From JBCCSZ01 sp039821145 (GTDB taxonomy: Bacteria; Bacteroidota; Bacteroidia; Chitinophagales; Saprospiraceae), in assembly GCA_039821145.1 (NCBI GenBank), contig JBCBOS010000014.1, positions 124,001 to 188,000 on the forward strand: DNA of 64,000 nt. The letters are read 5' to 3'. Shown in pieces: positions 53,994 through 62,838 of this stretch. The position numbers and the translations under genes were made by a program. The notes below the pieces were generated by a model, which did not search any database, was not told the DNA's origin, and saw only the letters and a program-made list of their open reading frames with translations. Position 1 is the stretch's first letter. Every line of letters starts with the position of its first letter.

Positions 53994-54941
53994 TCAGTAA
54001 AACAGGCCGGGGTTCCAGGACAATGCCCCCCAGAATCGCGAGGGGCGAATTTGTTGGTCTTCCCCGAACAAATACGGCTGGCCATGGGCATCCAACATGG
54101 GAATGTGCGGATTCTTGGGCCCGCGTTCTCCCTTGGGCCAGCGCAGTCCATCGTGGATCAGGCGATTTTGCAGCGCATGTCGAATTCTTTCACTGTCGAT
54201 CCCCAGTTCAACGGCAGCCCATTGGCCGTCGAGCAATGCCCACCCAACTGTCAAGCTCCCAATCCCATGGGAATAGGCCCCCAGTGGAGAGGCCGACAAA
54301 TCTCGATATCCAAAACGGCAGGGATAATCCTCCGCCTCTTTGACCCACCGGCAAGCCTTGTGGTGTGGATCACCTGTCCACAGCAGCCATTTGCTCGCCA
54401 AGCGCGTATCCCCAAGCCAGGTAGCCAACTCCAAAGCTCCGGTTCGAAAGCGATCTTTGCCCGAAAAGACAAAGGCATCATTTTCCAAGATCAGCTCCCA
54501 ATTTCCCCATCCAGCGGCAAATGCACCTGTCCACTGGGGACTTTGCGGATCGACATACCAAGTCAAGGCATAGCCAACGCGGTGGCGGTATTGGCCCCGG
54601 GCCCTCAATGCATGCGGCGGATGCCCCGGCAGCGTTTGCACTGGTCCAAACCCCAAAGACAATCCCGAAGACAACTGGCTTTCGAATCCTTGGGTGGGAG
54701 GACCGAGGCGTCCGACATTGTAATACAGCCGCCACTGTGCATTCCAAGTCCAATGATTCTTGTTGGCAAAAGCAGTGCAAAATGCTCCGATGCGATTCAC
54801 TCTCGTTCCCACCTGGCAACTCAGTCCAGCCTCTATGCCCCACTCTAATTGGCCGTTTTGCTGGGCACAAAGGTGTCCCGACCAGAGCAGTACAAAAAGC
54901 CATGGACAAGCAAAAATCTCGATGCATCTGGCCATTTTCAT
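53994..54941 (-). CDS. Secreted barrel-like protein, possibly 'toxin type 23' family
   Basis: 315 residues with a signal peptide ending LCAQ and Gly/aromatic-rich beta strands. The stretch WELILENDAFVFSGKDRFRTGALELA followed by WLLWTGDP resembles a motif (END ... DRyRTaA ... TGDP) that I associate with the Bacteroidota 'polymorphic toxin type 23' domain family. That name is historical: a single secreted barrel-like protein without a toxin delivery module need not be a toxin. It lies 86 bases upstream of the Clp-like gene, in the same direction. Confidence 0.5.
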   Translation of the reverse strand: MKMARCIEIFACPWLFVLLWSGHLCAQQNGQLEWGIEAGLSCQVGTRVNRIGAFCTAFANKNHWTWNAQWRLYYNVGRLGPPTQGFESQLSSGLSLGFGPVQTLPGHPPHALRARGQYRHRVGYALTWYVDPQSPQWTGAFAAGWGNWELILENDAFVFSGKDRFRTGALELATWLGDTRLASKWLLWTGDPHHKACRWVKEAEDYPCRFGYRDLSASPLGAYSHGIGSLTVGWALLDGQWAAVELGIDSERIRHALQNRLIHDGLRWPKGERGPKNPHIPMLDAHGQPYLFGEDQQIRPSRFWGALSWNPGLFY

Positions 54942-55284
54942 GCGTCAAAAGCTGTGGGAGTCATGAAAAACCAAGGGCAAATGAAATAATTACAACTCAT
55001 TGATTTTCAATAAATTACAATCACTCTTAGGCGTAAATTCACTTCTACCCTATTTGGTGTATTTTTGGTAAAAAGTCATTCAAATATTTTTATCATCTAT
55101 TGAAAGAACATATATTTGTATTCGTAACCAAGACACAAACTCTCCCTTACACTTCCCCCCACTTACGAATCAACAACTTACACCAACCATCCCCCATGGC
55201 TGCGTTTGCAGCACCGCTTAGGAAACGAAAATTTGCTGTGCTTCGGTACAGCTTGAAAACGAATCTTACAATTTAACCGAACTC
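54942..55284. other. Intergenic region upstream of a tiny membrane gene
   Basis: 343 bases, AT-rich. A TATATTTG box at 55111-55118 matches TAnnTTTG on the + strand, about 165 bases before the small ORF start. I saw no -33 box and no structure strong enough to name. Confidence 0.35.
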
Positions 55285-55485
55285 ATGAACAATCGGACAA
55301 TCTTCACCGGATTACTGGTCATATTACTATGCCTGGACCTAGCCTATGTGCTGTTTCTATTGGTCCAGGGCTTCAACACTCAATTTCTGACGATCATCAA
55401 GTCCCAGGCCTTGTTTCTGGCATTCATTTCTGTGCTCAGTTTTTTACACTTTTCTTCCAGGAAAAAGACCATCTCTAGGTCTTAA
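55285..55485 (+). CDS. Small two-TM membrane protein
   Basis: 66 residues with two hydrophobic helices (about 7-27 and 38-56) and a basic tail SSRKKTISRS. No family recognised. The gene has its own candidate -7 box upstream and a clear terminator 150 bases after its stop, supporting a real transcript. It could be a small regulatory membrane protein, but there is no direct evidence of function. Confidence 0.5.
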   Translation: MNNRTIFTGLLVILLCLDLAYVLFLLVQGFNTQFLTIIKSQALFLAFISVLSFLHFSSRKKTISRS

Positions 55486-55633
55486 CGGCTAGCGGACGGA
55501 TAGCACCCATATGATTCCTTATTTACTGAGGGACAAGACAAAAAACTTACGAACAAAACAACACTATTGAACTTATTTTACTCATGGTTGAATTTATTTG
55601 GCTATAATTTGTTTACGGATTTAATAGTTGAAG

Positions 55634-55669
55634 GAGCTGTCGGTACATCCCGGCAGCTCACTTTTTTTT
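55634..55669 (+). terminator. Terminator after small membrane gene
   Basis: Arms gagctgtcgg (55634-55643) and ccggcagctc (55650-55659) pair over 10 positions with one G-T, loop of six, then AC and eight T residues. Confidence 0.75.
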
Positions 55670-55960
55670 GGCACCGAGTCATGTCTTCTCAAGCAGAAAT
55701 ACGTGGTGATCAGACCGATAAACATTGCGGTATTTCAACATATAATTCACTGAAAAAAATATCCTTTATCTGCTGACATTCAACTTATTATTGTATATTT
55801 GTTCAGTACCACCGACAACCTATCCTTCCGTCTCTTCCCCGATACCGATCACTTGATTGAAACACGAAAATTCGAAATCTACCCATGGCTTTTTCCTCGT
55901 TAGCAAAGGAAAGGCCTCCACATCTACATTTGTAGATTAATAAGCATATAAAATCCCCCT

Positions 55961-55998
55961 ACGGCCAACCAATTGATTTTGGTGGGCCGTTTTTTTGT
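55961..55998 (+). terminator. Terminator of a possible non-coding transcript
   Basis: Arms acggccaacca (55961-55971) and tggtgggccgt (55980-55990) pair with one internal mismatch and are followed by a run of T residues to 55997. No protein gene lies immediately upstream. Confidence 0.7.
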
Positions 55999-56133
55999 TT
56001 GCCAGCCCCCAAAATGGCCTGTAGCAAGGGGAAAAAGGCCGAGTTGCAAAGGATTGAGCGCTTGTGGTACATATCTTGATTGAATGGAGGGAGTAGACAT
56101 TGACAAGCTTACGGACGGGTTTCAAACAAACAA

Positions 56134-57261
56134 ATGGGTATGAGAAAACACAAGCTTTTAACCGTTGGCGTCTGGTTGCTGTTGTTGCAGGCAGGCTGGG
56201 CGCAAAAATACAGCAATGAATTTTTGTCTTTGGGCATCGGAGCAAAGGCCCAGGCGATGGGCAACAGCACGGTGGCCAGCGTGGATGATGTCACGGCGGC
56301 CTACTGGAATCCGGCTGCTCTGGCGGGCATGGACATTGCCTCGGGGATGGAAATCGGGGCCATGCATGCAGAGTGGTTTGCCGGAATTGGCAAATTTGAC
56401 TATCTGGGCGTCGCCATGCCCTTGGCCAAAGGAAAGCGAGCCATCGGCATCACAGCCATTCGCTTCGGGATCGACGACATCCCCAATACACTCAATCTGT
56501 TTGACAACGATGGCTCCATCAATTTTGACAATGTGGTCCCCTTCTCTTCGGCAGACTATGCCTTCATGGGGAGTTACGCCCAGCAAATTTTCACCCATTT
56601 GGGCAAGCTGTATGTAGGAGGAAATGTGAAGGTTGTCCATCGGACCATCGGTCAATTTGCCAAGGCCTGGGGCTTTGGGATCGATGCATCTGTCCAATGG
56701 CGGCACAAGCACTGGAACTTTGGCCTCATGGCGCGCGACATCTCCAATACCTTCAACAGTTGGACCTTCAATTTTACAGAAGACGAAAAGAAAATTCTCG
56801 AAGCGACCAGCAATTTGGTCCCCAGCAGTTCGCTGGAAGTCACCCGTCCTCAGTTCATTTTTGCGACCGCATACCACCACCAATGGAACAAATTTGGGCT
56901 GTTGGCCGAGTTGAATGCCAATGTCTCTTTGGATGGAAAGCGCAACACCCTTTTTCGCTCCAATCCCTACAGCTTGGATCCAACCCTTGGATTGGAAGTA
57001 AATTACGGGAAATTTGTATTTTTGCGCGCCGGCATCAACAACCTGCAGCAAGAAGAAGACCTCAACGGCAATGATGAATGGCGCTACCAGCCCAATTTGG
57101 GTTTGGGTCTCAAATTCATCAACTTGCGAATCGATTATGCCTTGACCGATGTGGGTCAGCAAGACCAAAAGACCTATTCGCATGTCGTCTCTGTGATTCT
57201 TCGCCTGGATTTCAACTACTTGAAAAAAGCCGTCAAAAATGCCAACAAGCAGGGCAATTGA
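56134..57261 (+). CDS. PorV/PorQ-family outer-membrane protein, paralogue 1
   Basis: 375 residues with a signal peptide ending GWAQ. The mature start KYSNEFLSLGIGAKAQAMG and the YWNPAAL motif are the hallmark of the PorV/PorQ family, 14-strand FadL-like barrels. PorV carries type IX secretion cargo from the translocon to the attachment complex. The protein ends in a hydrophobic barrel strand plus a basic tail. Met1 or Met3 may be the start. It is followed by a close paralogue, and a T9SS cargo gene lies 4 kb away. Equivalence to PorV itself is not proven, because the family has several members per genome. Confidence 0.9.
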   Translation: MGMRKHKLLTVGVWLLLLQAGWAQKYSNEFLSLGIGAKAQAMGNSTVASVDDVTAAYWNPAALAGMDIASGMEIGAMHAEWFAGIGKFDYLGVAMPLAKGKRAIGITAIRFGIDDIPNTLNLFDNDGSINFDNVVPFSSADYAFMGSYAQQIFTHLGKLYVGGNVKVVHRTIGQFAKAWGFGIDASVQWRHKHWNFGLMARDISNTFNSWTFNFTEDEKKILEATSNLVPSSSLEVTRPQFIFATAYHHQWNKFGLLAELNANVSLDGKRNTLFRSNPYSLDPTLGLEVNYGKFVFLRAGINNLQQEEDLNGNDEWRYQPNLGLGLKFINLRIDYALTDVGQQDQKTYSHVVSVILRLDFNYLKKAVKNANKQGN

Positions 57262-57333
57262 TTGATGGAATTGCCCATGCGGTTTGTGTTCAAATGGGGG
57301 GAAGTGTCCAGAATCTGACAGGAAAGTACATCG

Positions 57334-57359
57334 CGCATAATCCTTCTGAGGATTGTGCG
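57334..57359 (+). promoter_or_regulatory. Hairpin between PorV paralogues
   Basis: Arms cgcataatcct (57334-57344) and aggattgtgcg (57349-57359) pair over 11 positions with one G-T and a four-base loop, but without a T-run. It could stabilise mRNA ends, bind a protein or cause partial termination. Confidence 0.45.
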
Positions 57360-57408
57360 TTATAGAAATGTTAACAAACCGGCAGACCATCGTTTTAAAC
57401 GCTGATAC

Positions 57409-58530
57409 ATGAACCTGTTCTACCCAAAGATGCTCCTCGTCTTGCTCCTGAGTAGTTGGATGCTCCCCTCTCAAGCCCAAGTCAAGTACAGCAATGAATT
57501 TCTCAGCCTCGGCATCGGCGCCAGGGCACAAGCCATGTCCACCGCACAAGTGGCCAGCACAGAGGATGTCCTCTCCACCTTTTGGAACCCAGCAGGCTTG
57601 GTCTATTTGGACGCCCCCCTACAACTCGGACTGATGCACGCCGAATGGTTTGCAGGCATTGCACAGTACGACTACATCGGCTTTGCCAAGCCCTTGAATC
57701 CAGAAAAACAGTCTTCCATTGGCTTGTCCGTCATCCGGCTCGGCATCGACAACATCCCCAATACCCTGAACCTGATTGGGGCCGATGGGTCGATCAATTA
57801 CGAGAATGTCACTGAATTTTCTGCTGCCGACTATGCCGTTTTCTTTTCTTACGCCCAACAGGTTAAGATCAAAGGAAAGACTTTTGCAATGGGTGGAAAT
57901 GCCAAGATCATCCGCCGCGTCATCGGTACTTTTGGCAATTCGTGGGGCTTCGGGCTGGACTTTGGCATCCAGCATCGTGGTGAAAAGTGGAAGTTTGGCT
58001 TGATGGCCCGGGATGTCACTTCGACCTTCAACGCTTGGTCCTTTAGCCTAAATGACAGAGAAAAGTTGGTCTTTGCCAATACGGGAAATGAGATTCCAGA
58101 AAGTTCAGTAGAAATCACTCGTCCCCAATTCATTTTGGGCGCTGCCCGCCACTTTCAGATCAACGAAAAGGTAGAACTGCAGGCAGAAATGAACTGGTAC
58201 ATCACCACCGATGGCGAGCGCAATGTTCTGGTCGGCTCCAAGGTGTTCAACCTCGATCCCTTCGCAGGCTTTGAGCTGGCCTATCGCAAGACCTTGTATC
58301 TCCGGGGAGGGGTCGGTAGATTTCAGCAAGCCCTGGACGACGATGGATCAGGCAACAAAAGCTGGACTTTTCAACCCACGCTAGGCGTAGGCTTGAAGAT
58401 CGGACGCATTTTCATTGACTATGCCTTTACGGATGTCGGCAATGTCTCCCAGGTCCAATATTCCAATATCTTTTCTGTGAAGCTCAATTTCAAGGAACGC
58501 AGCAAAATCCCCAAGTTGAATACCCAATAA
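57409..58530 (+). CDS. PorV/PorQ-family outer-membrane protein, paralogue 2
   Basis: 373 residues. The signal peptide ends PSQAQ, and the mature N-terminus KYSNEFLSLGIGARAQAMS is nearly the same as in paralogue 1. The motifs TFWNPAGL, MHAEWFAGI and GIDNIPNTLNL are shared in order, so the pair arose by tandem duplication. A C-terminal barrel strand and basic tail are present. It ends one base before the convergent WG-repeat gene. Confidence 0.9.
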   Translation: MNLFYPKMLLVLLLSSWMLPSQAQVKYSNEFLSLGIGARAQAMSTAQVASTEDVLSTFWNPAGLVYLDAPLQLGLMHAEWFAGIAQYDYIGFAKPLNPEKQSSIGLSVIRLGIDNIPNTLNLIGADGSINYENVTEFSAADYAVFFSYAQQVKIKGKTFAMGGNAKIIRRVIGTFGNSWGFGLDFGIQHRGEKWKFGLMARDVTSTFNAWSFSLNDREKLVFANTGNEIPESSVEITRPQFILGAARHFQINEKVELQAEMNWYITTDGERNVLVGSKVFNLDPFAGFELAYRKTLYLRGGVGRFQQALDDDGSGNKSWTFQPTLGVGLKIGRIFIDYAFTDVGNVSQVQYSNIFSVKLNFKERSKIPKLNTQ

Positions 58531-58531
58531 G

Positions 58532-59755
58532 CTAGTGCTCCGCAACGATCTTGCCTTTGCGATCCACGTACTTGGTCACTCCTTTAAAGATCAACACTGC
58601 CAGGCCATCTCTGAACCCGATGTCTCTTCTGCTCGGCAGTCTTCCCCCATTCAGCAACACTTCCTGAGAGGGATCGAATGAAAAGACCAGCTCTGCGTCT
58701 TTGGTCAAGCACAAAACGGTCCCGTCCTCTTGCCTCACCAAGGCCAAGCCCTCGCTGAAAGGCATGGCACTTTCATATTGGATGTCGATCAACACATTGC
58801 CCGCTCCGTCGATGTAGCCATACTTTTGCCGCTGCTCGACCAAAAACACATTGGATTCACGCTCTTCGAAGATGAGATCATAGGTTGGTTCGACCTGAAA
58901 TTCAAAATCTCTATTGATGATTCCCATCTTGCCTGTTTCGGCAGACTTGACAACGGCAAGCCCATCTTGGAAGTCGGAAACCGTTTTGTAGTCAAATCCT
59001 CCAACCAGTTCTCCCTTGGCGTCGATGTATCCCCAGTTCTGTCTGATGTCTTTTGTGGCAGGGGCAACGCCATCCGTATAGTCATGCAAAAACAAGATTT
59101 GCGAGGTGAAGAGGAGGGCTCCACTTTTGTCAAATACTGCTGTGTATCCTTTGCCTTCCCGATAAAAGCCCACCCCAATTTTTCCCTCTTGATAGGTCCG
59201 ATTTTTATAGATGACCCTCTCGACAGTGGAATCGACCAATGTCCGGGTGCGCTCCAGTAGGCTGAACAGCACATTGCCAGAGGTATCAATCACGAGCACT
59301 TCTTTGTCAAAGGTCCTGACAAGGGCGAGCGATTCATGGAAAGGATTTGCCGTTTCATATTCCGGTCGGATGACCACTTCGCCAGTTTTGTCAATGTATC
59401 CGTATCTTCCTCTGGAGGCGATGGCAGCCCGTCCGTTGGAAAATTTGGCGAGTCCCAAGCTGTGGGGATCAAAGCCCATTTGGATGACTCTTTTCCCACT
59501 TCCATCGATGTATCCCAAATTTCCCCTTGGGGTGATGTAGGAACTGCCCGTCCGCCCTTGATGCCGTTCAACTGCGGCGAGTCCTTCGTGAAATGAATGA
59601 ACCCTGTCGTAGGTAGCAGGCACGACCACTGTCCCACTTTTGTTGACAAAGCCCCATTTTCTGTTTTTGGTAAATGGGTACAATTCTGTTGCCTGCTGGG
59701 CGTGGACAAATGGCAGGCTGCAAAGGAAAACAAACAGGAATGAAAGAATGCGCAT
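58532..59755 (-). CDS. Secreted WG-repeat protein
   Basis: 407 residues from the ATG at 59755, chosen because it starts a signal peptide ending FVHAQ; 54 upstream codons lack features. Six to seven WG (KWGFVN/GYID) repeats follow, such as RKWGFVNKSGTVVVP, RYGYIDKTGEVVIRP and KYGYIDGAGNVLIDI. WG repeats form beta structures of unknown function, common in Bacteroidota surface proteins. There is no T9SS C-terminal signal. It converges tightly with the second PorV gene. Confidence 0.88.
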   Translation of the reverse strand: MRILSFLFVFLCSLPFVHAQQATELYPFTKNRKWGFVNKSGTVVVPATYDRVHSFHEGLAAVERHQGRTGSSYITPRGNLGYIDGSGKRVIQMGFDPHSLGLAKFSNGRAAIASRGRYGYIDKTGEVVIRPEYETANPFHESLALVRTFDKEVLVIDTSGNVLFSLLERTRTLVDSTVERVIYKNRTYQEGKIGVGFYREGKGYTAVFDKSGALLFTSQILFLHDYTDGVAPATKDIRQNWGYIDAKGELVGGFDYKTVSDFQDGLAVVKSAETGKMGIINRDFEFQVEPTYDLIFEERESNVFLVEQRQKYGYIDGAGNVLIDIQYESAMPFSEGLALVRQEDGTVLCLTKDAELVFSFDPSQEVLLNGGRLPSRRDIGFRDGLAVLIFKGVTKYVDRKGKIVAEH

Positions 59756-60274
59756 GAATGAGATTTTTTTGAATGCAAAAGAAGCATTGCTCTTCCGATG
59801 AATTGGCAAGAGAATGGGATGCTGAGTGATGTGGGAAAACTGAAACGCGCTCTGGTCAAAGTCTGCCAAGATAGAAATGGCATGCCAAAGCTTGTTCGAA
59901 CTGCTTGCAGGTGGCAAAATACGTCAAATATTCCATTCTTGCCACCCCTTCAATTTGAATAAAAATACATGTTTAAATTTATGTATATCATTTCATTACC
60001 CAGTATAAAAATAAAAATTTAAAAAAAGTGTCTGAAAATTTATGGAATTTCGGGGGGTGCCGTGTCCTATTATAGACAAAATCGAAAGTGTCGCAGCCGC
60101 GGATGGCGCTTTGGATGGCGGAAAACAGGACTCTGTTTGGGCATGTGCTCAGGTTTGGGTTGACGGAGTCGTACTTGGGTACGGCGCCTGCGAGGGGCGG
60201 GGCTTTGGGTCTCGCCTAGAGGGCGGGCCCACCCAACAAAGCCCCCTCCCCTGCCATCTGCCTTCCGGCGCTTC
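59756..60274. other. Intergenic region containing dispersed repeat copy B
   Basis: 519 bases. AT-rich sequence (about 59930-60034) precedes the repeat at 60035-60228, and G/C-rich sequence runs to the cytochrome gene end. No gene recognised. Confidence 0.5.
60035..60228 (+). repeat. Dispersed intergenic element, copy B
   Basis: Second copy of the element at 39004-39199, in the same orientation. Blocks: 60035-60050, 60057-60081, 60150-60185 and 60215-60228. Mismatches in the third block are all A for G in this copy. It lies between the starts and ends of minus-strand genes, so it is not part of a coding sequence on either strand as far as I can tell. Confidence 0.75.
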
Positions 60275-60775
60275 TCATTCCACCACCCGCGGTACCCCAT
60301 CCTCAACATAGTCTACATACACCAAAATGGCATCAATCTCCGCATCCCCCAGATTGGGAAAACTCGACATGACAGAATGATCCCACTCTTCTACCAATTG
60401 CACCGCCCGCGGATGTCCCTCGGCAATCATCGCCTGAGAGTTGCGAATCCAATCGTACAAGTCCGCCTTGGGAAACGGCGACCACCTCTCCTCTGCCCCT
60501 CCCAAAGCAGGCCCTGTCATGTCATCTCGCATATTTCTGTTGTGGCAAGTGGCACAATTGTTCTTAAACAAGGCCTTGCCCAAATCATATTGCACCTCCA
60601 CGGAATCTTCCGCCGGTACTGTATGAGTCATCGATCCACAGCAGGCTGCCATCTCCTCCTCTTCGGCTTGCTGCTCCTCAGGAGAAAACAAAACCATCTG
60701 CAACAAAAGACCACAAAAGATGAAGACCAACAAAACCAATGAATACAGCGTGTACAGCAAGATGGACAACCTCAT
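60275..60775 (-). CDS. Membrane-anchored c-type cytochrome
   Basis: 166 residues from the ATG at 60775; 40 further in-frame codons upstream lack features. One N-terminal helix anchors it (about 5-30). An acidic linker with a CCGSM segment leads to a single heme domain with Cys74-x2-Cys77-His78 in NNCATCHNRN. Likely axial Met in HSVMSSFPNLGD. It should carry electrons on the periplasmic side, but its partner oxidase is not in the window. Its stop lies 46 bases from repeat copy B. Confidence 0.9.
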   Translation of the reverse strand: MRLSILLYTLYSLVLLVFIFCGLLLQMVLFSPEEQQAEEEEMAACCGSMTHTVPAEDSVEVQYDLGKALFKNNCATCHNRNMRDDMTGPALGGAEERWSPFPKADLYDWIRNSQAMIAEGHPRAVQLVEEWDHSVMSSFPNLGDAEIDAILVYVDYVEDGVPRVVE

Positions 60776-61047
60776 AAGACCATTGTTTGTCTGCGTTGGG
60801 AATGAGACAATAAAACCTATGTTCAAGATATGGATCAATTGCCGAGTAGCCAAGGCAAGATTGCAATATCTCCTACCGATCACGAGAATAATCAAATCAA
60901 ATTGGTATCTTGTATCAGACGGTTTCAGTCAGTACATGCCACAATTTCCAAAGGAAGTAGTGAAACCATAACGTTTTAGCAATGAAGTTTGCACTAGATT
61001 TGGACGATGGAATAGACATGCAACTTTTGACCAAAAACTATGTCAAT

Positions 61048-62739
61048 ATGTTAAAATATACCATTATTTTCTCCTTGCTTTCCTGCAGCCTATTTGGACA
61101 AAATCTCTATCCTATGGGGGATGAATTTCCATTGTGTCTATACGCCTTGTATGCCGATTTTGAAGAGGCAGGCACACTGGGTTGGAACGGCAGCCATACG
61201 TACCAACACGCTCCGGTTCCCAATACCTATTTCATCACATCAGCACAAAACGGATTGGATGCAATGGCCCGCCTCAGCTACCATGATTCCATTGGGGAAA
61301 AATGGAGTAGACCGCAAAGAGTAACCATTGACGAAATAACAAGTCAATCCCAAAATCAGAATTTGTCTTGGTGGGACATTCCCGAAGAGCTGCGCTATTG
61401 GTACAGCAATGAATATGAAATTGTACAAAACTATACCCGCCTGACTCGTCTTCACGACCCATTGGTCCGACCAAACTTCATGTACATTCCGGGGCATTAT
61501 GGCAGTGAAGGAATCGAAAACTATGTTGCATATCTGGACATCCTACCAGCAAGTTGTTACACCAATTGGCAAGAACTGCCCCATGCTTACGTAAGGTGGA
61601 GCATTGAGCAAACCTTTCAGGCCATCTCAGATCAAGGGTATGTCATTGGCGACAACTATCTAGGAGGAGAAAAAACTGTCATGGCCATTCTTGAGCTGTT
61701 CGAAGGTAGCATTCCCCTGACAGAGGAAGGAACCTGGCACGACTTCTGGCTGGCGTTGGCGTGTGATGTGAAAGGAATTTTGGCTTTCTCACATTTCTAC
61801 AGGAATTCGAGTCGTACATTGACCGACTCTTGGAACAAACTAAATGAAGCCATTGGCATTTTTAAATCGGAAAATTTAGACAAAACAATGCTAAATGGCA
61901 CAACTGTGCCTGTAACGACAACAGTCGAAGCTGGCCCAAGCCTGACCCCCTCTTTTGACATCGATGGTGACATCATCCAATTTCCTTCCATCAAGACAAT
62001 TGGGAAAGTATGGAACGATACATTGTTTGTCATTGCTGTAAACTCCGCTTCTGCAAATGTAATTTTTGAATTGGACATCAACGATCCGACCTTCAATGAA
62101 TATGAAGACGTCTTTCTTTCTAGTCATCATACCATCCAAAATGCCACCCTCGTTGATACACTCTCCGGGCTCGGAGTGTCCTTTTTCAAGTTTTACAATT
62201 CAGATGTTGCTCTCCCTGTCGAATTTCTGTCCTTCAACGGATCTAAGCAAGAGGACAATTCCGCCCTATTGACGTGGGAAACATCAAGCGAATCTGGGAA
62301 TCGAGGTTTTGAAGTCCAAAAATCATTTGATGGCAAAAACTGGCACCCCATCGGATTCGTAAAAAGTCATCCATCCTCCAATACCTATAAATTTACAGAT
62401 AAGTCCGTTCATGAAGGAGAGAATTATTATAGACTCAAACAACTTGATTTCAATGGACAGTTCGAGTATTCTAAGATGATTACATTGTCCTTTTATCCCG
62501 AAAGCGATGTATTCTCTCTGTATCCAAATCCAACAACGCATCTGGTACAAGTAAAGACCTCCCTTTCGCGCTATGACATTTCCATATTGGACTCCACTGG
62601 CAAGCTGATTCAAAGTCACCAGAATTTGTCTCTTTCAACACCCCTTGATGTCAGTCGTCTCCCCGCAGGTATTTACTCCATCGAGTTGACAAAACATTCA
62701 AACGGACAAAGATTGAAGAAATCACTGGTCAAATATTGA
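61048..62739 (+). CDS. T9SS-secreted protein, uncharacterised catalytic part
   Basis: 563 residues from the ATG at 61048, chosen because it starts the signal MLKYTIIFSLLSCSLFGQ. The middle (about 30-390) has alternating helix/strand segments with W/H/E-rich motifs such as LSWWDIPEELRYWYSNEYEI, FMYIPGHYGSEG and VIGDNYLGGEKTVMAILELFE. It may be a TIM-barrel glycan-active domain, but no family is recognised. The C-terminal about 80 residues are a T9SS type A signal (SLYPNPTTHLVQV ... LPAGIYSIEL ... KKSLVKY). It should be exported and cell-attached through the T9SS, possibly via PorV-type shuttles encoded nearby. Confidence 0.85.
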   Translation: MLKYTIIFSLLSCSLFGQNLYPMGDEFPLCLYALYADFEEAGTLGWNGSHTYQHAPVPNTYFITSAQNGLDAMARLSYHDSIGEKWSRPQRVTIDEITSQSQNQNLSWWDIPEELRYWYSNEYEIVQNYTRLTRLHDPLVRPNFMYIPGHYGSEGIENYVAYLDILPASCYTNWQELPHAYVRWSIEQTFQAISDQGYVIGDNYLGGEKTVMAILELFEGSIPLTEEGTWHDFWLALACDVKGILAFSHFYRNSSRTLTDSWNKLNEAIGIFKSENLDKTMLNGTTVPVTTTVEAGPSLTPSFDIDGDIIQFPSIKTIGKVWNDTLFVIAVNSASANVIFELDINDPTFNEYEDVFLSSHHTIQNATLVDTLSGLGVSFFKFYNSDVALPVEFLSFNGSKQEDNSALLTWETSSESGNRGFEVQKSFDGKNWHPIGFVKSHPSSNTYKFTDKSVHEGENYYRLKQLDFNGQFEYSKMITLSFYPESDVFSLYPNPTTHLVQVKTSLSRYDISILDSTGKLIQSHQNLSLSTPLDVSRLPAGIYSIELTKHSNGQRLKKSLVKY

Positions 62740-62838
62740 ACTTGATGCTGAGTTGTTTCAACGCAACTGTCAACTCATTTGTACCACCAAAAAACTTCGT
62801 GGTCATTCTCAAAGTGCTGACCAATCATTTTCGATCAC

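Larger units (their letters stand above)
55486..56133. other. Intergenic region with two terminators; possible small RNA
   Basis: 648 bases. After the terminator at 55634-55669, a TATATTTG box (55794-55801, + strand) is followed about 160 bases later by a second strong terminator (55961-55998). The segment between has no convincing gene (one 16-codon frame from 55885). A roughly 190-base non-coding RNA or leader would fit. The last 130 bases lead to the first PorV gene. Confidence 0.4.

Noticed and set aside
55567..55776. Small + strand open frame of 69 codons.
   Set aside because: It spans the terminator at 55634-55669 and lacks any protein-like features.
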